Of a DNA stretch of 64,000 nt, positions 43,099 through 53,329 are shown in pieces. The stretch lies in contig OX595991.1 in the NCBI GenBank assembly GCA_951394045.1, positions 2,728,001-2,792,000 on the forward strand, given 5' to 3'. A program made the position numbers and the translations under genes. Numbering within the stretch: the first letter of the stretch is position 1; each line of letters begins with the position of its first letter. Under the pieces are notes generated by a model. The model did no database searches, was not told the DNA's origin, and saw only the letters and a program-made list of their open reading frames with translations. Source of the stretch: Nitzschia sp. DOCU1 (taxonomy: Eukaryota > Bacillariophyta > Bacillariophyceae > Bacillariales > Bacillariaceae).

Positions 43099-44705
43099 TC
43101 AAGGACCTTCCTTTGACGCGTTCGCGCAAGCTTCATACTGATCAACGGTTTGGGGAAAGTGCCATTTCAGCATGGACGACGGCGCCGTTGAACGAAGCCC
43201 CGGGGAATAAAAATACCGCCCTTCTCCACCATTCAGATATTTCATAACATCAGTGCAGTTAGGGCACTTTATGTGGCGGCGTTGCTCCAACACCAAGGCG
43301 ACCCGAGCATCCTCTGCAATTAACGTCAAAATGTGATAGACATACATGTTGTTTACAAGTCGATCGCCACCAGTGTGTCTCGAAGCGTAGTCTTTCACGA
43401 CAGCTTGGATCGTTTCATCTAAATCAACGAACCCATAGCCCAAGCCCTGCTCAACCAACTGTCGAATCGCTTCCCTGTAGCACAGGTCTCGTTCGTCGCT
43501 AGCTAGCAAAAGGACGACTTTCCCAAACCGTGACGCAATCTCGGATCGACGCGGTTCTTCGTTGGGGAAAGTGCAGCACAAATAGTCATGAATCCGAGGC
43601 AGAGAAGTATCGCATGCATCTACACTATCCCCACGCCGAATGTGGAACAGGCCGAGGCTATCCGCGGATGGATGCTGCAATCGGATTCGCTCAAAGACTA
43701 GATCCACAATCTCCATTGCCAACGGTGACGGAACCCGCCAGCTGTACCGACACCCGTCTCGGCCTCCCGGCACCCCACCACCCAGTTGAGGAATGCTACG
43801 ACGCCGCTCCGTATCTTTCTCTAGGAACCACCTAGAAAGATCGTCTCTCCAAACATATGGCGTTGTATAGACCTCCCAAATAAAGCCCGTCTTGGCGCTC
43901 GGCTTCAAACGACTCCCCTGCTGTTCTTCCACAAAACTTTCTAATTCCGCCACTTGAGAAACTATTTTCTTAGATTTTCGCGTAGATATTCTCCACCATG
44001 TATCGTTGGACAAATCACTCGGAGGTCGAAAGGCTGATACCTGATCAAGATTGAACGCTTGTTCCCACGGCGCGCCTTTCGGAAAGTTTGTTTGGAACTG
44101 CCGGAGTGCAGTTGTGTTGTCCTCTAGAAACAAAAATGAAAAGAAATCTCTCCACATTAACGCCATTGGTATGGCTTGATTGTTGTTGTGTTTCACTGAG
44201 AGCTGCGAACCAGTCGGGGGAAGTATCCCAGAGATCGTAGGGAATGGCACGGGGTTCATTAGAAGGCATAGAACGCCTGTGGCCGGGGATTGACACATGG
44301 ATACTCACCATTGTTCCAGGAGGCGGAGCATAGACCGTAGCACAAAGATACCCAGCAAGACTGGTCATGTCTCGAAATATACTTTCTCGATCGCTGCCGT
44401 GGAAGAAAGGAGCAGTCGATCAGTTCCCGAGAGATCCACATACCAGAAAATCCATCCAAGAAACTCAAGACATACCTCAACCCATTTAACCCATAATGAT
44501 CCAACACAATCTTGTTTCTCCGAAAAGGACATGGCCGGCGACAAGAAATAGATGATCCATTTTCTCCTAGTGACGTAGTGAATAGATTTGATAGCATCGG
44601 CGACTCCAGGATAAAGATTCTACTGCATCCAGTCAAAACAAGAAAGCCAAGCACAAAGCCGACTTGTCCAAACCGATTCTGCAGGTTGCGAGCCATTCGA
44701 TTCAT
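43099..44705 (-). CDS. Fucosyltransferase-like glycosyltransferase, type II membrane protein
   Basis: Three exons in transcript order: 44705-44476, 44393-44309, 44202-43099. The introns are 82 and 106 bp, GT-AG, and the joined frame gives 472 aa. An N-terminal signal anchor (about 13-32) predicts a Golgi type II enzyme. The first splice joins GLNG to SDRESIFRDM, and the second joins APPPGTM to LSVKHNNNQAIPMAL, giving a continuous domain. The motif LGLFHIRRGD (HIRRGD at about 292-297) is the GDP-fucose-binding signature of the GT23/65/68 alpha-1,6- and O-fucosyltransferases. LLLASDERDLCYRE is compatible with the second half of a GT-B fold. Fucose transfer to glycoproteins is therefore probable, while the acceptor is unknown. 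An alternative ATG is at 44696. It is divergent from the FAD oxidoreductase. Confidence 0.72.
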
Positions 44706-45211
44706 ATTTCTTTCTTGATACGAGGTGACGCAAAGCCAGAATCCAGGAGGTCACAAGGCTTGCAGAATCATCCTGGTCGGAGCACGGGTGATGTTACACT
44801 TATGAAACTGGGCGCCGACTTTCACTTTCCAGAATCCACCAGGGAGATTCAGATTCACGAATATGGAAACGAAAATCTGATCTACAAGTTGTTGAAAGTA
44901 TGGGAAGCAACAGTTTCAGCGGCGTCCTTTTTGTGAATTTAACAGAACCATCATGACATCATCGTGACGAGAAAACCTAAACCACATAGACGAGATGTGG
45001 TTGTTGTTTGTGCGTCGGCGGTGCGTCTCTGTATTTTTGGCGAAAACCGCGAATGATGACTCAATTGACCACATCCATCTCAAAATTCGGTGACGGTCAG
45101 CGCCGCTCACATAGATCAATTTTGGTCTTTTTCACTCATCACCTGACCATGAAGAGGACCAGCTGCTGCTGCACACTAAACTATGGCATACACTAAAAGG
45201 AGTAGGATTCA
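44706..45211. other. Divergent promoter region, no gene seen
   Basis: About 500 bp between the ATGs of the fucosyltransferase-like and FAD oxidoreductase genes. Only short unsupported frames. Confidence 0.5.
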
Positions 45212-46507
45212 ATGGTTGTGGTGATCGGAGCTGGGATTGCAGGAGTCTCTACAGCCTATTATCTGACATCATTGGCAACCAGCAGCAAGGATCGATTGCC
45301 CATCACGCTGGTCGATGCGGTTGGTCCAGCCGCTTGCTCGTCCGGCAAGGCAGGAGCCTTTTTGACATCCACATGGCAACTTCCCAAGGGTGATAGGGGA
45401 GGAGGAAGTAATAAACGAGAATCCCTCTTTCGGGAGTCATTTGCATTGCATCAAGAGTTGGCGAAGGAGCTTGCATTGGAATCATACTTCCCCGTTTCGG
45501 CGTTTCGAGTGAGCGACAGGGACGGATCAAAGGTCGAGCTCAATGGCGAACATAGCACTTTCAAGCCACTACAAGGCCCGGCAGCCATGATAGATCCTGC
45601 CGAATTGACCACCAAACTTTTCGACAAGACGCTCCAGGATGGCAACGCCACGTTGCAGAAGGGCTTTGTTCTGGACTTGGAATTGACAAGCAATGAAAAT
45701 GGCAAAGACCCTCGTGTGACATCGATTATCCTTGAGAATGGCGTCAACATTGCACTCGGAGACAGGGAACCGATTGTTATCGCGATGGGACCTTGGTCCA
45801 GTAGGATCGAAGATTGGTTAGATACTCCACTTCCAATTGATGGCGTGTCTTCAACATCCTTACTTTGGAATGACATTGGAGAAGACTTTGCTTTTGACAA
45901 GACGTTCTTTTGCGACGAGGACGAGAATGGATGTCATTTGGAAATATTCCCGCGCATCACTACAGTCGGCAAAAATCCCAACCATTCACTGTACGTGTCT
46001 GGATGCGGCGAGTCGGACGTGTGGAGTCCAGCCGTTTTCCGATCCTTGGAGGCTCCCGATCCACGGGCAAAGTGTCTACCCAATCAATCACGGGCAACCG
46101 CAGCACAAAAGTCACTAAAATTCATTACAAGCTCCAGGAATTCTCCTATTCACCATGCCATTGCAAGTCGTTCACCTGATGTGACTCAGGCTTGCATACG
46201 GCCCACTACTCCCGACGGAATGCCCGTCGTTGGAAAACTCTTGGGATTTCAAAATGTGTACGTCTGCAGTGGCGGTGGACCGTGGGGAATCACATGGGGC
46301 CCCTTGCTTGGATTATGCTTGGCAAGGCAAATTTTAAGCGACTATCAGAATCAAGATAACAACAATGACGACTGGGATGAAGATTTGGATCGACCGATAC
46401 GAGTTGGTCCACTAAAGCCGTCGAGATTCGATACGCTACTATATCGTTCCCTCCAACAACAAAGAGGAGATCCAAATGCATGCAAGACAAAACAGAAGAA
46501 GAAATGA
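45212..46507 (+). CDS. FAD-dependent oxidoreductase, DAO superfamily (Tda3-like)
   Basis: A single-exon protein of 431 aa beginning at ATG. The N-terminus goes straight into the Rossmann fold, VVVIGAGIAGVSTAYYL (GxGxxG at residues 6-11), then TLVDA. A middle substrate-binding region follows, with IVIAMGPWSSR. Near the C-terminus is the FAD-closing block ACIRPTTPDGMPVVGKLL followed by NVYVCSGGGPWGITWGPLLG, the DAO-family pattern. The overall order resembles fungal Tda3-type FAD oxidoreductases. No targeting signal is seen, so it is probably cytosolic. The substrate is unknown; related enzymes oxidise amines or D-amino acids. The C-terminal tail is Lys-rich. It is convergent with the Obg gene, 35 bp between stops. 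Confidence 0.8.
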   Translation: MVVVIGAGIAGVSTAYYLTSLATSSKDRLPITLVDAVGPAACSSGKAGAFLTSTWQLPKGDRGGGSNKRESLFRESFALHQELAKELALESYFPVSAFRVSDRDGSKVELNGEHSTFKPLQGPAAMIDPAELTTKLFDKTLQDGNATLQKGFVLDLELTSNENGKDPRVTSIILENGVNIALGDREPIVIAMGPWSSRIEDWLDTPLPIDGVSSTSLLWNDIGEDFAFDKTFFCDEDENGCHLEIFPRITTVGKNPNHSLYVSGCGESDVWSPAVFRSLEAPDPRAKCLPNQSRATAAQKSLKFITSSRNSPIHHAIASRSPDVTQACIRPTTPDGMPVVGKLLGFQNVYVCSGGGPWGITWGPLLGLCLARQILSDYQNQDNNNDDWDEDLDRPIRVGPLKPSRFDTLLYRSLQQQRGDPNACKTKQKKK

Positions 46508-46542
46508 AGCTAAAACTGAGATTTATAGTACAAAGCGATGGA

Positions 46543-48405
46543 CTAATCGGAGGACGTCCACACGTCATCGTCATCTCCAAAATCAAAGTCCTCATCAAAA
46601 TCTTCGTCTAGCAAATCCCAATCATCCGATTGCGAAAAACCAACCAACTCATCAACATCGACGTCCAAGAATCCTCCCTGGGTAAAGGGTCGCCATGGAG
46701 TACCTTCCTCGTCGTTGTCATCTTCAAATTCGCCATTGCGCTTGGCCTCCATGCGAGCGTCTCTCTCCAATAGTTCCTGAGGAATGTAGGGATTGGTCAA
46801 ACCAGGGTTAAATTCAAAGTCAAATGCTCCAACCATGACCAAGTCACCGTCGACAGCACCCCGTGATTCCAGCTCCTTGGCAATTCCTAGCGCGTCGAGT
46901 TGGCGACCAAATCGACTGACTGCTTCCGGATATTCCCAATGAGTCATCTTGGCAATGTTCTCAATGTACTCTCCAGTAATGCGCCACTGTCCAGGATAAG
47001 ACGGGTCACTTATTATTTCATAGTCATCACTGTCAAAGTCCAGACCAGCTTTGGCCAAATTGATTTCAGGAATTGGAGGAAGTTCGGACTCGGGCTGGGC
47101 TTCGACAAATTTCTTTAGCCTTCCCATGAGTTCCTTTACATTTGCGGTGGTAGCCGCTGAGATGGAAAGTACTCGTGAATGACCAGCTGCTTCTCGCAAC
47201 TTCTCCAACAGCTCTTCTTCTTGTTCTTGTACCTCGGGAACATCCAGCTTGTTCAACACTACGACTTGGGGTTTCTCCGCCAAGAATGGATCGTATTCCT
47301 TGAGTTCCTTGTTGATCGTTTGGAAATCTCCGATAGGATCTTCTGATGTGCCGTCCACCACATGCAAGAGCACCTTGCATCTTTGAACATGTCTCAAAAA
47401 GGCGGGACCCAATCCAGCTCCCTTGGCTGCTCCTTCAATGAGACCAGGAATGTCGCAGAGAATCAAGCCCGCACCTTCGTCACCCAAATCGCATACTCCA
47501 AGATTTGGCACAATGGTAGTAAATGGATAATTAGCAATCTTGGGCCGAGCGGCCGAGGCAGCAGCAAGTAGCGTCGACTTGCCCGCGTTTGGCTTGCCAA
47601 GAAATCCAACGTCCGCCACCAAACGCAATTCTACAGACAACCATCGCTTGGCGCCGGGTTCTCCGCGTTCGGCCAGTTTGGGAGCCGTGTTGCGTTCTGT
47701 CATAAACTGCTTGTTGCCACGCCCCCCACGCCCACCTCGAGCTACCAATAATCGTTCACCCTCCTTTCGCAATTCTCCCGCCAGCTTTTGCGTTCTTAAT
47801 TCTCGAACGACCGTTCCGGGAGGGACAGGAATTTCAATCGAGTTCCCCTTTTGTCCATCCTTGCCCTTTCCTAATCCATTTCTTCCCTTGTGTGCCCGCA
47901 CATGCACGCGATTTCGGAGCGGTGCCAAGGTATTCAAACCCGGATCACATACTAGATAAACGGAACCACCTCGTCCCCCCGTCCCCCCGTTGGGGCCACC
48001 CATGGCTTCTCCCTTTTCGCGACGAAAGGCGACACAACCATTGCCCCCATCACCACCACTGACGTGAATACGAGCCGTATCAAAGAATTTCCATTCTTGA
48101 TCGTCCTTGGCAGCTAGTGATTTCTCGCGTTGTTCTTGTTGTCGTTTCTGTAGTAATTCTTTCTTGGCTTGCATGGCTGCTTCGCGGTCGGCATCAAAGA
48201 CTTCCAAGTCAGCAGTGGTCGTATCTGCAGGACTACTCGTCCCCACAAAAAGTGGCGTAGAAGGGTATAGTCGATAATACTGAGAGAACTTTGTCATTGT
48301 CGTAAATGCTTGACATGACGATATCAGTAGACAACTGACGGAAAGAATTCCCGACAGAAAACCCAGGGCAGAATTAGAACGAGAATTCGTCCGTAACAAT
48401 CTCAT
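46543..48405 (-). CDS. Plastid-targeted Obg GTPase
   Basis: A single-exon protein of 620 aa. The signal peptide ends in SSCQ, A, then FTTM at about residues 29-37, matching the diatom plastid motif. The Obg fold (about 107-262) has its glycine-rich blocks, for example GGDGGNGCVAFRREK and ARGGRGGRGNKQFMTERNT. The G domain follows: G1 GKPNAGKS (270-277), G2/switch FTTIVPNLG, G3 DIPGLIEGA, G4 NKLD. An Obg C-terminal (OCT) domain is recognisable at about 455-545, including WRITGEYIENIAKMTHW. A very acidic tail rich in Asp ends the protein. Obg/CgtA/ObgC proteins bind ribosomes and help large-subunit assembly, here inferred for plastid ribosomes. It is convergent with the FAD oxidoreductase. Confidence 0.92.
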   Translation of the reverse strand: MRLLRTNSRSNSALGFLSGILSVSCLLISSCQAFTTMTKFSQYYRLYPSTPLFVGTSSPADTTTADLEVFDADREAAMQAKKELLQKRQQEQREKSLAAKDDQEWKFFDTARIHVSGGDGGNGCVAFRREKGEAMGGPNGGTGGRGGSVYLVCDPGLNTLAPLRNRVHVRAHKGRNGLGKGKDGQKGNSIEIPVPPGTVVRELRTQKLAGELRKEGERLLVARGGRGGRGNKQFMTERNTAPKLAERGEPGAKRWLSVELRLVADVGFLGKPNAGKSTLLAAASAARPKIANYPFTTIVPNLGVCDLGDEGAGLILCDIPGLIEGAAKGAGLGPAFLRHVQRCKVLLHVVDGTSEDPIGDFQTINKELKEYDPFLAEKPQVVVLNKLDVPEVQEQEEELLEKLREAAGHSRVLSISAATTANVKELMGRLKKFVEAQPESELPPIPEINLAKAGLDFDSDDYEIISDPSYPGQWRITGEYIENIAKMTHWEYPEAVSRFGRQLDALGIAKELESRGAVDGDLVMVGAFDFEFNPGLTNPYIPQELLERDARMEAKRNGEFEDDNDEEGTPWRPFTQGGFLDVDVDELVGFSQSDDWDLLDEDFDEDFDFGDDDDVWTSSD

Positions 48406-49512
48406 TTTCTATCTTTCACTTGATAAGAACAATAACCGGTATCGACAATTCAAATACAAACAGACAAACCGCCGATACGACGAAGACTATGGATGAAATG
48501 AAAAGGGATCATACAATCGTTCGCTGAACGAAGAGATTTTTGAATGCAGACACATCACATCATCGCGTCGTATTACCGTTCTTCGTCAGTTTCGTTTGGT
48601 TGGCTGCGCCGCGAGATCTCATCGGCATGATGCGCTGAAGACGAATCGACCGTCCGCCGCCCGCCCGCTGTCTGACGAAAGTATTCCACGTGTAAGATCT
48701 GATGTCATTCCTTCATCAGTCTGCCATGCGCTCGCCGACCGCCCGTCAATTGTCCGCCTACTATGCCGTAGATCGAATAATCCGGGCTGTCGTCGACGAG
48801 ATCTTTTGTGGGCATCGACCTTTCATTCCACCTCTATTGGATTTCATGTACGCTATCCGTTGTCCATCTCAAACGCCAGGAAAGTGACGATTGGTGATCA
48901 AGCATATCTACAGAGGGCTGTTTGTTGCAGAAGGGATTCAGAGCGTTGGGCGAGGTTTCGGTTGGGGAAGCGAGGAGGCGAGGCCGCCTGCTGCGTAGTA
49001 GGGACCAGAGCTTGCCTTGACTACGCCAATGAGACTGTCACCGATGTTATCATTGGCAATTTAGATTGTATAGGCTTTGAAGCATGTTTCAATGGTCCAT
49101 GATGATCATCGTCTCATGATCCAATACGTAGTTGCGGTCTCCTCTCGCTGTGACTCACACATCTGCCAATCACGAGAAAAGCAGGAAGATCGACTGAGTC
49201 GAGTCCCGAACTGATACTATCGGTGGTTTTGGTAGTAGCTCGTTCCGGTAGTAGGTTCAAAGCGCAGCATGCCAGCTAGGAAAGCCAAGGGCAGGCAAAT
49301 AGTGGATACGTTGCTCTAATATTGTTATTCTGTGGTGTCATATATGGATCTATAAGACGGATGTCGTTGTGAGGGTTACCGAGATTGGCAGTGCGGAGTG
49401 GCATCATCTTTGTGTGTGGGGAGGTGACGCTGCTGCTCCGATATCCGGCGGCAGCACTTCCTTCCTTGCCGGAACAGCAAACGTCAGGGCTCCTTCTCTC
49501 AAGTCAATCGAC
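48406..49512. other. Intergenic, no gene seen
   Basis: A 168-codon plus-strand frame (48596-49102) begins at TTG, is Arg/Cys-rich and has no domain. The stretch probably contains the promoter of the Obg gene and the 3' UTR of the small mitochondrial protein. Confidence 0.5.
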
Positions 49513-49872
49513 CTAAGCCGATCGACCGTACAACTCCGATTTGACCTTTTGTTTGAGGCCGAAAATCTCGGCTTCAATAAGATCGCGGCTGACGACGACG
49601 TTCTTGCTTAGCTGTGAGCCAATGTCTCCCATGCGGGTTCGAACTTGCTCTTCCAACTGAGCATCCGGAACTCGAACGGCGTGGTTAGTCTTGCACTCGT
49701 CCATCAACTGACGAATCTCCCTGACATTGTCCTGCACGGAGGTCCAATGAAGATTTTGCAAGGTGGATTCCAAGTCTTGAACCTTGGCCAAAGTTTGCAC
49801 GCTCAGAGAGCGACGAGCAAGAGCAGGGGCCGAGCGGCGGGCAAGAGTGGTGGAAAGAGAAAGAATCATCAT
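49513..49872 (-). CDS. Small mitochondrial protein, unknown function
   Basis: A 119-aa protein with ATGs at 49872 and 49869. The first about 30 residues are rich in Ala, Arg, Ser and Leu with no acidic residue, a clear mitochondrial presequence (LARRSAPALARRSLSVQ). The mature part of about 90 residues is helical and charged, with no membrane segment: LESTLQNLHWTSVQDNVREI and DLIEAEIFGLKQKVKSELYG. I do not recognise the family; size and composition would suit an accessory subunit of a matrix complex. An 80-codon plus-strand frame over the same bases is taken as a shadow. Confidence 0.6.
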   Translation of the reverse strand: MMILSLSTTLARRSAPALARRSLSVQTLAKVQDLESTLQNLHWTSVQDNVREIRQLMDECKTNHAVRVPDAQLEEQVRTRMGDIGSQLSKNVVVSRDLIEAEIFGLKQKVKSELYGRSA

Positions 49873-51177
49873 GGTAAAGTTTTGAAGAGTGTTGGATCAA
49901 AGAGAACGTTTCACGTTGGTTGGCTTTTGGAAATTATGAGATCGAAAGAAAACGAAAAACTGGAAACATCCTCTGCTGACTTGACACCCATGGAGTTCCT
50001 TGGTTGTCAACAACAATGATACTCCGCCATAGTTGTGTATTTGCATCGACTACTAGTATGTATGATTCCTCCAACGGATTCCCATGCTGGTTGTCGCCGA
50101 ATCTTGGTAGGAATACGATAGTGTTCGCAAGTGTCAGCTACTAGGACAAGCCTAGCAGCGTGCCATTTGCGAATGGAGTTGATTCGAAAGTTGTTGGCCT
50201 GTAATTTCGAAAGGATGATTGCTCCAGGCCCTTGCAAGATTAATTAGAGTTGTCGAACCGAGACAAAGATGCACGCTTACGTAATCCCAGGAAGGAAACT
50301 CGAGACCACCAAGACAAAGCAAGTGCAAACCATGACTATCGCAATTGCAATGGCGTTGCATTTCCTTGGAACTCTATACGGATGATTATCTTGTTGAAAG
50401 CATTCTTTCTCGTCTTTCTTCTCGTGGTTCGCGTTCCTATTCCTTGACCCGCCAATTTCCATATTAAAACCATCAAAGAAGCGCCAGGAGCCTCATTCGT
50501 TGTCCTAATTTCTTTGGGCGTGTTGTACCTAGTTGCTCGCCGTGGCTGCTATCGATGATTGGTCAAGTTGTATGTGAAACCGCGATTCCATTGTGTGGAA
50601 ATGCACACGCCAATATGAAAGTTCAGAAGTCCATCTTAGTTAACGACTTTCGCCGGCGAGGAGAGCCCCATCTCACAAAATGAAATTACAAAACCATGGC
50701 CGTAGTTCAACCATTCTCATAATCATGGTAACGATCTTGCGTTATTGACACTCAAAGGTAACTACCGATTGTAGGTGTGTGGAGGGCGTGCTTGCAAATG
50801 CACACACGACAAAAGTGTTGTCTTGGTGGAATGCTGTCGTGTGGAATCTTGCTTGCAAGGAGAAAAAGTCATCGCACAAAAAGCTTTCGATCATCACGGG
50901 AATGCCCAGATTAGACGTAACCGGGATTGAGCGACCGTGACGGACGAAGACGGACGGACGGACAGATCATTATTAGACTCATACGATCAACAAATCAGCG
51001 CGCCGATATTGCGGCATTCATCGTCGCCGTCGATGTTGTACCATGCTCTACGTATATCTGGCGCGCGGGCCCCTTTGCCGCCAAGAAGCCCCTCTCCCTC
51101 CATGCTGCTTCTCACCATGGACATTGCAGCATCTCCCTTCCATTCAGACTTTGCAGTACCCTCAACCTACCCTCACC
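49873..51177. other. Intergenic, no gene seen
   Basis: About 1.3 kb between divergent genes. Short frames on both strands have no support. A small run of GACG/GGAC repeats occurs near 50937-50965. No RNA gene recognised. Confidence 0.45.
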
Positions 51178-51804
51178 ATGGTCGCTACCACCAAGCCCTT
51201 GCAACGCGAACAGCAGTTGCTCTTGCAACGAGTCATGGCCAGCCACTGCATGAGCAACAAGGAGGCCGAGCGGGTCTTTACCGAGCTCCAAGTCCCGAAC
51301 AATTCCCTGGACGAGGCCTTTGAGACCATCAATCGTCAACTCACCAAAGGTTTCGGCTTGGAGATTGCCACGGTTGTATTTGATAGCACAAAGTACCACT
51401 CTGTCATTAACCTCCGCAATGATGAAGTCTCCGGCAATGCCTTTGAAGCTCATTACAATGCGCACGAACGAGCATTGGTGCGTCTCATTCTCGAAAAGTT
51501 TGTCCAAGCGGAATCAGAAGAAGGGCCTGCGACGCTTCCCAAGAAGGATCTGATCAATCTTCGGAATGATCTTCAAGAACCGTTCAAGCTTTCGGTGAAT
51601 CAAGCCGAATATGTGGTGGAAATGCTGCTGGACGAAAAGTTTCTACGCATTTCGGACAGAGCGACGTCATCGTCGCAACGACGAGAATCTATGCAAGTGC
51701 AGTTAGAGCTGGCTCCCCGTTCTTATTTAGAGCTTTCGACGCATTTGTCGGAACTAGGAGTCCCGAAAGAGTCTATGCCTCAATTCTTGTTCCACCGAAG
51801 TTGA
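51178..51804 (+). CDS. SMC5/6-complex subunit NSE1-like protein
   Basis: The frame is open from 51043, but the extension is Pro/Thr-rich and artificial-looking, so I use the ATG at 51178, giving 208 aa. The protein starts with two winged-helix-like segments: REQQLLLQRVMASHCMSNKE and LDEAFETINRQLTKGFGLEI. It continues with INLRNDEVSGNA and an ERALVRLILEKFV helix, then QVQLELAPRSYLELSTHLSE, in the order seen in Nse1/NSMCE1. In that family a RING-like zinc domain follows this point; here the frame stops shortly after, at FLFHRS. Nse1 acts in the SMC5/6 complex in DNA repair, pairing with Nse3. The lack of a RING could be real or an undetected 3' exon, but no Cys-rich frame is seen directly downstream. 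Confidence 0.5.
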   Translation: MVATTKPLQREQQLLLQRVMASHCMSNKEAERVFTELQVPNNSLDEAFETINRQLTKGFGLEIATVVFDSTKYHSVINLRNDEVSGNAFEAHYNAHERALVRLILEKFVQAESEEGPATLPKKDLINLRNDLQEPFKLSVNQAEYVVEMLLDEKFLRISDRATSSSQRRESMQVQLELAPRSYLELSTHLSELGVPKESMPQFLFHRS

Positions 51805-52663
51805 CCGAGCTGTGCTTGATTCTGTTGCCGAAGATTGGGCTATTTCAATCCATCAAGAATAGAACACACCAAATTTAGTATTATTGTGTAGACCGAAAAA
51901 CTATGCCAAAATTCGATTGTTAGGTCGCCATCTCACGAAGACCTTTCAATAGAGTACTCGGCGACGACTTAATGCTCATAATCTTGGAGGAAACCTTCCA
52001 AAATCGTGGGAATCCCTTGTTGCATTCACCGTGCTCTATGCTGCTTCGCTCTAGAGGGTTTTGCTAAAGTAAAAACCGCGAATAGTTTGCTGGTAGCCAG
52101 GTAGTAATATGACGCTCTAGCTGTATTGTAGACTAGGATCTGTTTAGGCTACTATACTTCTTGAAGCCTCAAACAAGGATTGCTTCGTCCCTCAAGCTGA
52201 TCAATGGAAAGCCTTCTTGCTTTCAACAATTCTTCGCCTTCCATGCCCAGCTACAGTAGAAGTAGACTAGCTCCCGTCATAGGGAGAGATTACTATTTTG
52301 AGGCGACGTGCGGTGATCATCTACTAGACGTTCGAATGGGGGTCGGATTATTCGTTTGAGTCAAATTGGAAACGTTGGACAGAGGACGGACGGAACGTTC
52401 GAAAGGATACCCCGTCGTCTTGCCATCACCAGGTAGTTTTGCCGCTGACATCTGCATCCGAAAAGGTCGCAAACTCGCAACGTCATTCGTTTTTACCGGT
52501 GTGTGGTTGGAGGGAAGAGGGAGGCTTTCACCATGTCCGTGTTTTGTTCTGCAAGAAAGAATTTCTTGACGAAAGAAGTTCATTTTCGCCGACATTGCCT
52601 CGCATCGAAATCAAATAGTATCTATCAGGACATCACCAACCTTGCTACTATAGTCTATCGAAA
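51805..52663. other. Intergenic, no gene seen
   Basis: About 860 bp upstream of the internal-repeat plastid protein. Complementary short frames at 52317-52595 are not convincing. Confidence 0.5.
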
Positions 52664-53329
52664 ATGAAGGTTTCTGCGTTTGTTCTCGCACTTCCTGCCG
52701 CACAAGCGTTCCAGGTTGCTCGCCCCCTGACGGCAAGCGTTGGACCGCTATTTTCGTCGCCGGAAGGTTACAGTGTGCCGCTCGATTACGCAAATGGCGG
52801 AATTCCCAATATTGCTCCTGATATTGCTCCTATGGACTTGGTTCACCAGGAACCAGCCGATGAAATCCGGAAGGTTGGAATTGCTCCCGGAAACGAGCAA
52901 GTTAGAATTTCTGGGGAATTGTTGGGAATGGATACAGGCTACCAACCCAACACCGAGGTTGCGCTAGCCACTGCCGCCGCATCACCCGCCACGAAGAAAA
53001 TTCCCAAGATCAAGTGCTACCAAACCAGCAAGAAGATTATTCGCTACGATTTCCAGGGACCCTTGCCCATGATGGTCACTATTGACGACCTCATGAAGCC
53101 CAAAACCTTCATTACCTCCAACCCAGTCTCCCAACCCAAAACTGAGGTTGCGCTAGCTACTGTCGCCGCATCAAGTGAAACCGCCACGAAGAAAGTTCCC
53201 AAGATAAAGTGCTACCAAACCAGCAAGAAGATTGTTCGCTACGACTTCAAGGGACCCTTTCCCATGATGATCACGATTGATGAGCTAATGAAGCCCGACA
53301 CCTTCATTACCTCCAACCCCAAGAAATAA
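52664..53329 (+). CDS. Plastid-type protein with two internal 61-63-residue repeats
   Basis: A single-exon protein of 221 aa. The signal peptide (about 1-15) ends AAQA before FQVARP, the canonical diatom plastid-import junction, and a Ser/Pro-containing transit-like stretch follows. Residues about 94-154 and 157-219 are two near-copies (nucleotides 52943-53125 and 53132-53320). Each contains an EVALAT start, a KIKCYQTSKKI core with one Cys, RYDF, GP, PMM and an ending FITSNP. I do not recognise the domain. The conserved Cys, Tyr and the basic KIKCYQTSKK patch could bind a ligand or partner, but that is inference. No membrane helix in the mature part, so stromal or thylakoid-associated. Confidence 0.7.
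   Translation: MKVSAFVLALPAAQAFQVARPLTASVGPLFSSPEGYSVPLDYANGGIPNIAPDIAPMDLVHQEPADEIRKVGIAPGNEQVRISGELLGMDTGYQPNTEVALATAAASPATKKIPKIKCYQTSKKIIRYDFQGPLPMMVTIDDLMKPKTFITSNPVSQPKTEVALATVAASSETATKKVPKIKCYQTSKKIVRYDFKGPFPMMITIDELMKPDTFITSNPKK
52943..53320 (+). repeat. Internal coding duplication in the plastid protein
   Basis: Two in-frame units, 52943-53125 and 53132-53320, encode near-identical repeats. Differences are mostly conservative (I/V, D/E, L/F) plus a two-residue length change in the Ala/Ser-rich start, suggesting both units remain under selection. Confidence 0.85.

Noticed and set aside
44045..44130. An alternative splice acceptor at the tctagag near 44120 in the fucosyltransferase-like gene
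   Set aside because: It would keep phase but drop the LSVKHNNNQAIPMAL stretch, which continues the domain; the acceptor giving exon start 44202 fits better.
48596..49102. A 168-codon plus-strand gene
   Set aside because: TTG start, Arg/Cys-rich composition typical of random frames, no domain.
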